Assembly: GCF_003001695.1 (NCBI RefSeq)
Contig: NZ_PVYX01000001.1
Coordinates: 62,001 to 126,000 of the forward strand
Source of the DNA: Flagellimonas meridianipacifica
Lineage (GTDB): Bacteria > Bacteroidota > Bacteroidia > Flavobacteriales > Flavobacteriaceae
DNA: 64,000 bases
Direction: 5' to 3'
Positions 18,019 to 27,222 of this stretch are shown here, piece after piece. Both the position numbers and the translations under genes were made by a program. The notes under the pieces are model-generated. The model had not been told where the DNA came from. It saw nothing but the letters and a program-made list of their open reading frames with translations, and did not search any database. Numbering within the stretch: position 1 is the stretch's first letter; the number at the start of each line of letters is the position of its first letter.

Positions 18019-19513
18019 GGTCTTACCAGAGGAAGGAATTTTGATCGGGTATGGTTGGCTGCTACAAATTATCGAGGATACAAGAAATAGACGATTGCCG
18101 CTACCAGAGCGACTTGCGATTATAACAGAAAAACAACAGCGGTACAATACGCCGCAATGGCAGGTATTTGCAAAACGGTATATGCCCGAGGATAGTGCCA
18201 TTGGCCATCTCACTTTCGCGCTAAAGTACGAAGGTCTTGATTTGCTCATTTTAAAAGAGTTTTTTTTAGCAGTCGGTGATACCCCTGTAATGAGCATGAT
18301 GCAGAACGAGCCTACTGGCCAATATTCCAGAAGGATTTGGTTCCTATATGAATGGCTTTTCGATAAAACCCTGGACATTCCCGACTTAAAAACCGGGAAT
18401 TATGTTGAAGTTGTAAACCCCAAGCATCAATATGTGGGTCCTGTTGAAAATAGTACGAGGCATCGGGTAAAGAATAACTTGCCCGGTACCAGGGAATTTT
18501 GTCCCATGATACGTAAGACCAAAAAACTGGAGGCTTTCACGTTAACAAAATTTCCTGAAATCATGGAAAAAGGGTTAAAAGGAAGAAACAAGGATTTGAT
18601 TCGCAGAACGGCCGCATTTCTTTTGTTGAAAGATTCGAAGGCATCCTTTGCCATCGAGGGGGAATATCCTCCAAACATGAGAGCCAGAAATTGGGGCAAG
18701 GCTATTGGGCAGGCAGGTAAAAAGCCGTTGACGATTGAAGAGATAGAGCGTCTTCAGGATATTGTAATCGGCACCAAGAAATTAAAGCACATGGGCATCC
18801 GCAAAGGCGAAGGTTTTATCGGTGAACATGACCGTGAGAGCTTACTTCCAATGCCTGATCATATCTCGGCCCAGGCAAAAGATTTGCAATCATTGCTTGG
18901 TGGATTGATCGAAACCAACAATCTCCTGCAAGGCAGTGGCTATGACCCAGTTTTGGCGGCTGCCAGTATCGCTTTTGGTTTTGTGTTCATCCACCCTCTT
19001 TCTGACGGAAATGGCAGGATACATCGATATATCATACATCACATTTTGGTCCGAATGGGCTACACCCAGAGGGATATGATTTTTCCGATTTCAGCAGCCA
19101 TATTGAATCGAATCGGAGCGTATCAAGATATATTGGAACACTTCTCATCACCCAGACTTGATTTGATTGAATGGAAACCTACCCCTGACCACAACGTTGA
19201 AATCTTGAACGACACCATCGACCTCTATCGTTATTTTGATGCCACATTGCAGACAGAGTTTCTTTATGAATGTGTCGAGGAGACCATTGAGAAGATTATC
19301 CCCGAAGAGTTGGATTTTCTGGAAAAATATGACCAAATGACTCATCAAATCAATGCGTTGGTCAATTTGCCCGATAACAAAGTAGATCTGTTGATCAAGC
19401 TTTTCGATCAAAACAGCGGAAAACTGTCGAAAAACAAATGGACAAAAGAATTTGATCAATTATCCCAAGAGGAAATTGAAAGTATAGAAAAAATCTATGC
19501 ATCCATCTTTTAG
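17975..19513 (+). CDS. fic: Fic family protein (probable AMPylator with N-terminal inhibitory helix)
   Basis: 512 residues. The Fic core motif is HPLSDGNGRIHR with the catalytic His at 340 and Arg at 348, all key residues present. Upstream, SFAIEG (S224, E228, G229) fits the inhibitory consensus [S/T]xxxE[G/N], making it a self-inhibited class II Fic protein. The N-terminal 200 residues are an extra domain that includes KRYMPEDSAIGHLTFALKYE; the C-terminus (about 430-512) is helical and possibly a winged helix. Fic proteins usually transfer AMP to a hydroxyl of a target protein. The start at 17975 is supported by the upstream -7 box. It is the only intact + strand gene between the integrase and 42.9 kb. 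The target is unknown. Confidence 0.92.
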   Translation: MSNQFSRKKINFHDRVLPEEGILIGYGWLLQIIEDTRNRRLPLPERLAIITEKQQRYNTPQWQVFAKRYMPEDSAIGHLTFALKYEGLDLLILKEFFLAVGDTPVMSMMQNEPTGQYSRRIWFLYEWLFDKTLDIPDLKTGNYVEVVNPKHQYVGPVENSTRHRVKNNLPGTREFCPMIRKTKKLEAFTLTKFPEIMEKGLKGRNKDLIRRTAAFLLLKDSKASFAIEGEYPPNMRARNWGKAIGQAGKKPLTIEEIERLQDIVIGTKKLKHMGIRKGEGFIGEHDRESLLPMPDHISAQAKDLQSLLGGLIETNNLLQGSGYDPVLAAASIAFGFVFIHPLSDGNGRIHRYIIHHILVRMGYTQRDMIFPISAAILNRIGAYQDILEHFSSPRLDLIEWKPTPDHNVEILNDTIDLYRYFDATLQTEFLYECVEETIEKIIPEELDFLEKYDQMTHQINALVNLPDNKVDLLIKLFDQNSGKLSKNKWTKEFDQLSQEEIESIEKIYASIF

Positions 19514-19621
19514 CATGTCCAGGAAAAAATCCAGATTTGGAATTACATTGTGGTGATTTTCTTCCCAGAACTAAAAAATCAGTTTCTTAAAAGGTTCCTA
19601 TTGCGAGACTATCTTCTAATC

Positions 19622-19755
19622 GAGAATAACGGTCTCGGCTATGATTTCGTTGTGGAATCATCCGCAGGATTATTCCGGCGAAATCCAGCCGTTTGATTTA
19701 TACTTTTATTTTGGTGTGGCACAAAACCACAATGAATTATAGCTATTGTTGGGTG
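19622..19755 (-). other. attC-like recombination site 1
   Basis: On the - strand: R''-like CACCCAAC, then an arm (AATAGCTATAATTCATTGTGG), a variable middle, and a complementary arm (CCACAACGAAATCATAGCCGAGACC) ending in GTT. The + strand arms GGCTATGATTTCGTTGTGG (19637-19655) and CCACAATGAATTATAGCT (19727-19744) can pair with few mismatches. The outer blocks AACGGTCTCGGCTATGA and TATAGCYATTGTT are shared with site 2. Its R'' box is complementary to the leading end of the same gene unit (GTTGGGTG before the dehydrogenase), as in integron cassettes. Confidence 0.6.
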
Positions 19756-19778
19756 TCCATTTTTATTTATTTAATATT

Positions 19779-20675
19779 TTATTTCAAAAAGTCATCCTTA
19801 AGAAATTCAGGATTTGGATACTTATAAAATCCTTGTCCAGAGGCAGTGCCAAGTTTACCTTCAGCAACCATTCCTTCCAATTTAGAAATTATAAGTTTTG
19901 TGGTCTCTATATCTGAATTTTCATTTAAATGTGCCTTAGTAATGTATAATGATGTTTTTAATCCAACAGTATCTAATGTAGCAAATGGTCCATTTGGCGC
20001 TCCTGTTGCTATCATCCAAGTTTTATCTATTAAATGAGGTTCTGCCACATCATTTGCCCAAAGATTGAGTCCTGCCCTCAAGAATGGCATTAACAATGAG
20101 TTAAGCACATAACCTGGCTGTTCTTTTTTTACAGGAATAGCAACCATTCCAATTGCCTTCGCAAATAATATCATATCATCAAATAGCTTTGATGATGTTT
20201 TGGAATGCCCCATAATTTCGGCAGTATTCCTAATCCAAATACGATTTGCAAAATGCAGTGCGATAAATTGCTCTGGTCTTCCTGTGGCTTTTGCAAAATA
20301 ACTTGGTAGTAACGAAGAGGAATTTGTGGCAAAATCAGTATGGCTGGGTGCAAATTGATTCAGTTTTTCATAGAAATCAGACTTTATTTTTATGTTTTCA
20401 GGAATTGCCTCAATAACTAGGTCTGCTTCACTCACGGCAGATTTTAAGTCTGTCTTAAATGCAATACTTTTATAAATCTTTTGAAGTTGGTCATTCGATA
20501 TTCCCAAGTCTTTTTGATAGAATTTCTGCCATAGCGTCATTCTTTCTTTGCAGTTTTTCAAAGCAGAATCAGAAATATCATAGACGGTTACCGAAAAGCC
20601 GTGAAAAGCAGTATGAAAAGCGATTTGACTTCCTAATATTCCACCTCCTGCAATTGTTACATTTTTATATTTCAT
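19779..20675 (-). CDS. 3-hydroxyacyl-CoA dehydrogenase-like NAD-binding protein
   Basis: 298 residues from the ATG at 20675 (MKYKNVTIAGGGILGSQIAF). A frame extension of seven codons would start inside the cassette boundary and is rejected. The Rossmann motif GGGILG opens the protein; the family blocks ADLVIEAIPE, FATNSSSLLPSYFA (the usual ASNTSSL) and HFANRIW (in place of HFFNPV) follow. The C-terminal helical domain carries PGYVLNSLLMPFLRAG. Members oxidise 3-hydroxyacyl-CoA or related 3-hydroxy acids with NAD; variant motifs leave the substrate open. The gene is bounded by inverted GTTGGGTG/CACCCAAC blocks and attC-like sites and appears to be a mobile cassette. Confidence 0.88.
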   Translation of the reverse strand: MKYKNVTIAGGGILGSQIAFHTAFHGFSVTVYDISDSALKNCKERMTLWQKFYQKDLGISNDQLQKIYKSIAFKTDLKSAVSEADLVIEAIPENIKIKSDFYEKLNQFAPSHTDFATNSSSLLPSYFAKATGRPEQFIALHFANRIWIRNTAEIMGHSKTSSKLFDDMILFAKAIGMVAIPVKKEQPGYVLNSLLMPFLRAGLNLWANDVAEPHLIDKTWMIATGAPNGPFATLDTVGLKTSLYITKAHLNENSDIETTKLIISKLEGMVAEGKLGTASGQGFYKYPNPEFLKDDFLK

Positions 20676-20693
20676 TAGTCTGTTTTTAAATGG

Positions 20694-20828
20694 CACCCAA
20701 CGGTCTCGGCTATGAGTAGTTGTGTGGGTTAGCGGTTAATTTAGCAAGTACACACCAAACTGAAAATCCTAGCGGATTTTAAGAAGTAGGCGAGAACGAG
20801 CAATTACTTATAGCCATTGTTACATATC
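20694..20828 (-). other. attC-like recombination site 2
   Basis: 135 bp. On the + strand the arms are GGCTATGAGTAGTTG (20708-20722) and CAATTACTTATAGCC (20801-20815), pairing at 13 of 15 positions. They are flanked by CACCCAAC (20694-20701) and GTTACATATC (20819-20828). On the - strand the site ends in GTTGGGTG, which fits the integron R' consensus GTTRRRY. The TAA stop of the acylase gene lies inside its first bases, a typical position for a cassette gene. Shares its outer 13-17 bases with site 1. Confidence 0.6.
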
Positions 20829-22901
20829 GTTTTTATTTTCTCTTAATTCCAAATTCGCTTCCTGATCACTTCGTTTAAACCAGATATTTCTTAGTTCATT
20901 CTTACTAAACATTTCTAGTTGGTCTCCATAATGCTTGTTATTCGGGTTAGATGAATTTCCATAAGTCAGTAGTCCTTTTGCTTTTATTTCTTCATCCATC
21001 TCAAGAACAAGAACGAAAGTATCACCAAAATATCCAATGAACTTTCCTTCTTCGTTTGGATTTGCATAAACAATTCTAAAAACGCCTAAATGTTGAGGAC
21101 CTCCCGTTGCGGGATACTCTAAATCACCCATTTTAAGTTTGTAATAATCACCATAGGGAATTTCAAGTTTAGTGTATTTAGCCAAATGATTTTGAGCAGA
21201 CTTTTTTATGATGCCAATTACTTCGTCATTATCCACAAATTTGTCAGGTGTATTGATAGGATCATCATATTGCCATGTGTCCTTTAAAAGAGAACTCAAT
21301 TGAAACGGACTTGTCTGCTTTTCAGATGCCCAAGTATTGGTAAAGGTCATAAAGAATAGAGCACCCAAACTATTGGCATCGAACGAACCATCCCATTTTG
21401 TCATTACATCAATTGCGGCCAATACCAAAGAGTCTGACGTTTGATCTTTTAAAGCAAGAAGGTCATCATGTAAGCGCAATGCAAGCTCTGCTTTATTATC
21501 ATGCTTTAACTCCACTAAACGATCAAAAGAAATACTATCCTCTTCATGCATTAACCTTGCCGCTCGTTGTGGTCTAAATCTCATGTTATTTGGTGCAATG
21601 TGTGATGCGAAATCATTAGGATCTAAAACAGTAGGAATCGTATTTACAAAGGGTGGGTCATTGGCATTTTGTAGCCAGCCAGACGGGGGATTGGCAACCG
21701 TGGGCAGCTCATCACTTTCGTAATAATCTGTCCAAATATCTGCACTTGAGTCACCAGATACTACACCTTGCCATTTATCCCAGTCTCCATTCTTTTTAGG
21801 TACAAGACCACCGAAATGATGCATTATGTTCCCAGCATTGTCAGCATAGACCGTATTCAAAAAAGGCATTTGTCTTAATGCGAGTGCATTTTTCATATCG
21901 TCTAAACTTTTTGCCTTCGACATCAAATCATATTGTTCGATTAATGGTGTCAAATCATTCATCTGCGCGAATCGAATCGCCAGTGCAGTATCTTCAGTCT
22001 CTTTGATTACAATACCATGTTTAGTACGCTTCCTTGTAAATTCAATATTCTTTAGAGTACCATTTTCCTGTAACACTTTGATGAAATAGTCTTGCTCTTC
22101 AAATGGAATATATTCACCATCTAGTAAGTAGGTATTCCCTTCTTTTCTTATTTCGTACAGGTCTGTGTTATCAATTGTGTTTACTGTATGTGTCCACGAA
22201 ACATTATCATTGAATCCAAGCGTTATCGAAGGGTTTCCAATAAGGGTGGCACCATACATATTATATTCATTGGTAATAAATTGTTGTTCATGCCATAAAA
22301 ATAGATCTGACCAAGGTAGATGAGGATTGACTACCAACATGGTATTTCCAGTAGCAGTTTTGCTTCCTGAAAGTGCCCATGAATTTGATCCACCCTCTAT
22401 TTTTTGATTGGATAGGAAAGTACCGCGAATTAGAAATTCATAATTCACCACACGAAAACCGTGGGCAATAATGTCATATGGTGTGACAGGTAATACCTTT
22501 CTATATTTTTCGTCTAACTCATCAACATTTTTGTCGGCATAGGCATTAATCCCCGCAGCAAAAGATTGAAGCATTTCCTGATGTTCTAGCGATAAGTTAT
22601 CGTAGGCAGGTTGTAATTGCTCATAAAGCCCTAAATGATGTAGTGCTTTATTAATCTCAAAACCTTCTCCCCACAACTCTGCACTCGTACCTCTAGCTTC
22701 TCCATAGAGTTTTAAGATGAGATTTCCATGATTTTTCATTTGCCCCCAAGCAGACATGTAGTACAAGTCATTATCAGAAGTAGCGTAAATATGCGGAACA
22801 CCATAGGTATCCCAAAGGATTTCGTTTTCGGTAATGGTTTTTTCAGGCTGTTTACAAGATATCAAACATGATACTGCTAGTAAAAAAAGATAGTTTTTCA
22901 T
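20820..22901 (-). CDS. Penicillin acylase family (Ntn-hydrolase) lipoprotein
   Basis: 693 residues. Lipoprotein signal MKNYLFLLAVSCLISC (Cys16), then the alpha-subunit region, then the self-cleavage site: nucleophile Ser172 in EGGSNSWALSG. After cleavage the beta subunit would start at that Ser. Later family blocks include HEQQFITNEYNMYGATLIGNP, FNDNVSWTHTVNT and HFGGLVPKKNGDWDKW. Members hydrolyse amide bonds of N-acyl compounds, including penicillins, acyl-homoserine lactones and N-acyl amino acids; the substrate cannot be told. About 70% similar by eye to the broken gene at 24944-27046. It appears to be carried on a cassette flanked by inverted GATATGTAACA/TGTTACATATC. Confidence 0.9.
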   Translation of the reverse strand: MKNYLFLLAVSCLISCKQPEKTITENEILWDTYGVPHIYATSDNDLYYMSAWGQMKNHGNLILKLYGEARGTSAELWGEGFEINKALHHLGLYEQLQPAYDNLSLEHQEMLQSFAAGINAYADKNVDELDEKYRKVLPVTPYDIIAHGFRVVNYEFLIRGTFLSNQKIEGGSNSWALSGSKTATGNTMLVVNPHLPWSDLFLWHEQQFITNEYNMYGATLIGNPSITLGFNDNVSWTHTVNTIDNTDLYEIRKEGNTYLLDGEYIPFEEQDYFIKVLQENGTLKNIEFTRKRTKHGIVIKETEDTALAIRFAQMNDLTPLIEQYDLMSKAKSLDDMKNALALRQMPFLNTVYADNAGNIMHHFGGLVPKKNGDWDKWQGVVSGDSSADIWTDYYESDELPTVANPPSGWLQNANDPPFVNTIPTVLDPNDFASHIAPNNMRFRPQRAARLMHEEDSISFDRLVELKHDNKAELALRLHDDLLALKDQTSDSLVLAAIDVMTKWDGSFDANSLGALFFMTFTNTWASEKQTSPFQLSSLLKDTWQYDDPINTPDKFVDNDEVIGIIKKSAQNHLAKYTKLEIPYGDYYKLKMGDLEYPATGGPQHLGVFRIVYANPNEEGKFIGYFGDTFVLVLEMDEEIKAKGLLTYGNSSNPNNKHYGDQLEMFSKNELRNIWFKRSDQEANLELRENKNDM

Positions 22902-22916
22902 ATGGTTGGTTTAAAT

Positions 22917-22927
22917 GATATGTAACA
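22917..22927 (-). other. Leading boundary of the acylase cassette
   Basis: GATATGTAACA here is the exact inverse complement of TGTTACATATC at 20818-20828, at the far end of the acylase gene. It gives the cassette its matching R'/R'' pair. The adjoining sequence contains a near-palindrome TGTATAGATCATATGACCTATACA instead of a clear attC arm, so the preceding site is decayed or atypical. Confidence 0.5.
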
Positions 22928-23327
22928 GTTGTGTATAGATCATATGACCTATACATCTTTTATGTGTGGAACTAAGTTAAAGTAATTTTCAAGAGGTATT
23001 CTATATCTATAGGCTCAAACCTTTGGTTGTATTATTAAACAAAGAATATGATAGTTCCAAAAAACGGCGAGTTAATGGGATTTAACCTATGAGGAGAAAG
23101 GGTTCCCTTTAAATGTTGGTATCAGGGGACTTGAAAATATTACTGGCCAGCAAGCAATTGCGGAATGGGATTAATTGTGCTTTCGTTTTCTAATCACAAA
23201 AGGGTCCTAATTTTAACCTCAACTGTTTTGTACTGTTTAAAAATTTTGACCACCTTGGCCTAGGAAAATCGACTTCTGTTCATATCCTTTATTCTACGGT
23301 TATATTCTAGTTTTAACAGTAGCGGTT
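22928..23327. other. Gene-free remnant stretch
   Basis: About 400 bases with no intact gene. A short + strand frame (about 23083-23175) reads YEEKGFPLNVGIRGLENITG and ends QQAIAEWD before TAA, which looks like a genuine C-terminal tail, but it has stops upstream and no recognised family. Likely debris of an older gene. Confidence 0.4.
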
Positions 23328-23561
23328 TTAAGGGACACTTACAATAGGAAATGGATCTGCCTTTAACTCTTGAATCAAATTTTGTAAAATAGCTCTTTCA
23401 CGGTTATTTGCTTTACGAACTTCATTAACGTTATTTATTTGTAGCGCAATCAAAATCCCAATCACCACAAATATTATTTCGCCGATTGCATATTTCAGAT
23501 ACTTTCCCATTTCACCTTCTGAAAGCAAATTTTGCCTAATTTTTCTAAAATATTTTAACAT
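23328..23561 (-). pseudogene. Truncated DUF6090 family protein
   Basis: 77 residues matching only the N-terminus of DUF6090 proteins: MLKYFRKIRQNLLSEGEMGK, one membrane helix (YAIGEIIFVVIGILIALQIN) and the start of the coiled region. Family members are usually about 230-260 residues, so roughly two-thirds is missing; the frame ends in an unrelated tail (PFPIVSVP). The rest is not found downstream. Non-functional remnant in the worn accessory zone. Confidence 0.7.
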
Positions 23562-23642
23562 TCTTTATTGGTTGTTCATCATGATGCTTGTTAATTAGAA
23601 GAAAACAATAATGGACTATTAGAAACCATGCAGTAAATGTTC

Positions 23643-24680
23643 CTACTTAAATGCGATAACAGCACTTGATGGACCGGTTAAAGGCATCACATTTGTTCGA
23701 CTAAACCCTACCTCTTTTGCCCATTGGGTAAAATCGGAGGCTGTAAAATCAAAACCTTGATCTGTCTCGATTGCCATATTTAAGGACATCATTAATCCGA
23801 AAGCATTCTTATTTCTTTCATCATCAATGATATTTTCAATAACAATAAGAGCTCCTCCTTCAGGTAAGGCATTATATGCCTTTTTTATTAACAATAATTT
23901 GTCATCAGAACCCCAATCGTGAAGAATATTTCCCATTGTGATAACGTCTGCACGTGGTAATTCATCCTTAAAAAAATCTCCTGAACGGACTTCTATTCTG
24001 TCGCTTAATCCAAAATGTTCTACATTTTCTTTAGCTATTGGGCTTACAGGAGGCAGATCAAATGAAATACACCTAATATGTCCATTATTTTTTACTATGT
24101 GTATGGAAAGATTAGCTCCTGAGCCGCCAACATCACAAAGTGTATTATATATTGAAAAATCAAAATCATCGGCTAGCTTCATAAAATTCCCGGCTTGAAC
24201 ACCACCCATGCCATGAATAAACTCTCTAAGTCTGTCTTCATTTGCATAAATGGCTTCAAATAATGGTTTACCTCCATTTTTAGTCTCATTTTGTGGTTTG
24301 CCAGTTTTTAGACACTCTTCTAAGTCGTTCCAAAAAGGATACAACCTATTGTTTGACATTTCTAATATACCTCCTATATAACTTGGTTTGTTTTTATCTA
24401 AAAACAAGGCTGAATCGTCTGAATTACCATATACTGCATTCTCCTTTAATCCAGAACGGTTCAAAAACCCCAATGCCACTAAAGTGTCGAGGAAATCAAA
24501 AAGGGACCTGCTATTTAATGCTAATTTATTTTGAATTTCCTGACCTGTCATTGTACCATTTGCGAGATGTGTGAACAGCCTCATGTTAACTGCTGTGAGC
24601 AGAGTTTTTGATGCCCAAAACCCCATTCCAATTTGCATTATTTTGGAAGGATTGATTTGATTTTCATTAGCTGTGTCCAT
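23643..24680 (-). CDS. SAM-dependent O-methyltransferase (dimerisation domain type)
   Basis: 345 residues. An N-terminal winged-helix dimerisation domain (about 14-90; ASKTLLTAVNMRLFTHLANG) is followed by a Rossmann SAM domain with motif I LCDVGGSGANLS (about 187-198) and the post-motif GNILHDWGSDDKLLLIKKAY, where the His-Asp pair matches the catalytic His of plant-type and polyketide O-methyltransferases. Likely methylates a hydroxyl on a small aromatic or polyketide-like compound in the cytoplasm. Placed between two acylase paralogues on the same strand. Intact. Confidence 0.9.
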   Translation of the reverse strand: MDTANENQINPSKIMQIGMGFWASKTLLTAVNMRLFTHLANGTMTGQEIQNKLALNSRSLFDFLDTLVALGFLNRSGLKENAVYGNSDDSALFLDKNKPSYIGGILEMSNNRLYPFWNDLEECLKTGKPQNETKNGGKPLFEAIYANEDRLREFIHGMGGVQAGNFMKLADDFDFSIYNTLCDVGGSGANLSIHIVKNNGHIRCISFDLPPVSPIAKENVEHFGLSDRIEVRSGDFFKDELPRADVITMGNILHDWGSDDKLLLIKKAYNALPEGGALIVIENIIDDERNKNAFGLMMSLNMAIETDQGFDFTASDFTQWAKEVGFSRTNVMPLTGPSSAVIAFK

Positions 24681-24943
24681 AATATTTTTGTTTAGGTTTT
24701 TTAAGTGCTGTATTTAATTCATTTGTGCAGCGAATATTTTTTTTAAATGTCTTTATGCTGCAAATTTTAGTTCATAATGCATTGTTTCTTTTGGCGTTTT
24801 TTATCTAATAATTTTTCAAGGTTTTGCCAATGTCGATCATTTGGGTGACTTTTTACCCTGCCTTGGCTGGAAAGCGAATGCAGGGTATTTGGTTCTAATC
24901 GTTTCCAATCACAATTTCCCATATTTTTTTCAAAATGTTACAT

Positions 24944-27046
24944 TTAATTCATTCGCTCCATACATTCTTTTCTAAGTAAGTGCTGCTCCTGGCTTGCCCG
25001 GTCAAACCAAATGTCCCTCAACTCATTTTTACTGAATAGTTCCAGTTGATCTCCATAGTGGGGGCTGTCCGGGTTGGAAGAATTGCCATAGGAGAGCAGG
25101 CCTTTCGCTTTAATGTTTTCGCCCATCTCCACAACCATCACGAATGAATCTCCAAAAAACCCAGTGAAATGGTCTTTGTTTTCCGGATCAGGCACTGCCG
25201 AAAGAATCCTAAAAATTCCCAGTGATTGGTTACCTCCAGTAGCGGCATACTCATACTCCCCCCTTTTCAAGCGGTAGTAGTCTCCATAAGGTACTTCAAG
25301 TGAAGGATATTTTTCCAGGTGCATTTGAGCTGCCGTTTTGAGTATTCCTATCATTTCTTCTGGGTTCTTAAAATCATCTGGCGTTTTAAGGGGATCATCA
25401 ATCGTCCATTGTTTTTCAAACCCTACGTTCAGCAGACCTCTGGATGAGACCGCTTTTTGTGTTGCCCAAGTATCTACGAACTCCATAAAAAAAATAGCTC
25501 CCGAACTTTGGCTATCGTAGGTTGCGTCCCAATCTGTTATGGTTTCAATAGCGGCCAAAACAAGTGAATCAGATGTCTGCCTTTTCAGTTCCGCCAAGTC
25601 ATCTTGTATTCGTAAAGCAAACTCAGCTTTATTATCATGCTTTAAAGCTACCAGCTCGTCAAAACTGATGTTATCATTTTCATGAAGCAGTCTCGCTGAC
25701 CGCTGCGGTCTCAAATAAAATCGACCTTCTATTTCAGGTGTAACATGTGAAGCAAAATGCTCGGCATTCAACACCCTTGGTACTGTATTGAGGAAAGGAG
25801 GTTCATTCGCGTTTTGCAGCCAGCCTCCAGGAGGGTTCACCACCATTGGCAGCTCATTACTTTCGTAATAACGGGTCCAGATGTTTACACTTGAGTCTCC
25901 CGGGACAACATCCTGCCATTTGTTCCAGTCTCCGTTCTTCTTAGGGATCAGACCCCCAAAATGGTGCATGATGTTGCCGCTCTTGTCTGCATATAGTGTA
26001 TTGAGAAAAGGCATTTGCCTCAATGAAAGGGCCTCATTGAATTCATCCAGGTTTTTAGCCTTGCCCATAAGGTGGTACTGTTCCAAAAAAGGGGTATAGC
26101 CGTCCATTTGTGCAAAGCGCATGGCTATGGCCGTATCATCTGTATCTGTTATTACCACACCATGTCTGGTTTTCTTTCGGTTCAATTCGTGGACTACGAT
26201 AGTGCCATCTTCTTTCAATTCTTTGACAGTGTAGCTACTCTCCTCGAATGGCAGGTATTCTCCATCTAAGTAATAGCTGTTGCCGTTTTTCTTCACTTCA
26301 TAGAAGTCCGTGTTGTCCATCGGGTTCACAGTATGCGTCCAGGATACATTTTCATTGAATCCAATAACGATACTTGGCTGCCCTACTAGTGAAACCCCGT
26401 ACAGATTATGGTCATCGGTAATCAATTGCTGCTCGTGCCAAAGCATTGGTTCTGCCCACCAGAGGTGTGGATTGGCTACCAGCATGGCATTACCGGTTGA
26501 AGTTTTCTTACCAGAAATGGTCCATGCATTCGATCCTGCATTTAATCGCTGAGCAGCCTGCAATTCCCCCTTGATGAGAAACTCATAATTGATAATCCTG
26601 AAGTAGTGGGCTATCAGGTCCGTTTCCCGTACGGGAAGTATTTTTAGATATTCTTCGTTCAGACTGCTCCGATGCCTTTCAGTGTAAGCATTGACTCCAT
26701 CGGCAAACGAGGATAGCATTTGCTGGTACTTGGGCGCAAGGTTCTCGTAAGAAGTTTCAAGCTAGTCAATAATACCTAGATGGTGCATATTTTTATTGAC
26801 TTCAAAACCGTCTCCCCAAAGTTCAGCACTTACCCCGCGGGCCTCACCGTAAAGTTTCAAAATCAGATCGCCATGGTTTTTCATCTGCGCCCAACCTGCC
26901 ATATAATATAGGTTGGAATCTGAGGAAGCGTAAATGTGTGGAACACCATAGCTGTCCCATAGTATTTCATCTTTTGTGCTGGCCTTCTCGGAGACAGAGC
27001 AGGCGCTAAGTCCGCATAAGATTAATAAAAATTTGAGGTATTTCAT
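24944..27046 (-). pseudogene. Second penicillin acylase family lipoprotein, split by an in-frame amber
   Basis: Full length 700 codons, same architecture as the acylase at 20820. Lipoprotein signal (MKYLKFLLILCGLSAC), nucleophile Ser in NAGSNAWTISG, and all later blocks present. One TAG at 26762-26764 (codon 95) interrupts the alpha-subunit region between HHLGIID and LETSYENLAPKYQQ; the paralogue has a sense codon (YEQLQPAYDN) there. Both sides are in one frame and otherwise clean. The loss is recent, or a sequencing error, or an internal ATG at 26719 drives a signal-less product. It lies 176 bases downstream of the Liv operon and may have been its last gene. Confidence 0.75.
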
Positions 27047-27082
27047 GTGTATATAGTTTGTTTTTCAATGGTCACATGCCTG

Positions 27083-27098
27083 CCTGTCAGCAGACAGG
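27083..27098. repeat. Small hairpin CCTGTC/GACAGG
   Basis: Arms CCTGTC (27083-27088) and GACAGG (27093-27098) with a 4-base loop, preceded by TGCCTG, in the gap between the substrate-binding protein and acylase 2. No T-run on either strand; possibly a REP-like hairpin that stabilises the operon mRNA. Confidence 0.3.
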
Positions 27099-27222
27099 AA
27101 ATTCGCAATAAAAATTTATCGAACAGTTGGTAAAAACTCAGTCAAGAATGTTTGTGCTGATTTCATGTAATTAATTGTTATTTCCTCTAGGGTTTGAAAC
27201 CCTCCCGGGTTTGTAAGCAACA

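Noticed and set aside
15705-26764. Amber codons might be read through (recoding) because several broken genes carry TAG.
   Set aside because: Other genes here end normally in TAG (for example the small protein ending at 3207), and the decayed genes also contain TAA, so plain nonsense mutation is simpler.
20820-27046. The acylase genes might be antibiotic-resistance determinants because of the family name.
   Set aside because: The family is broad and mostly acts on other N-acyl compounds; nothing here shows penicillin as the substrate.
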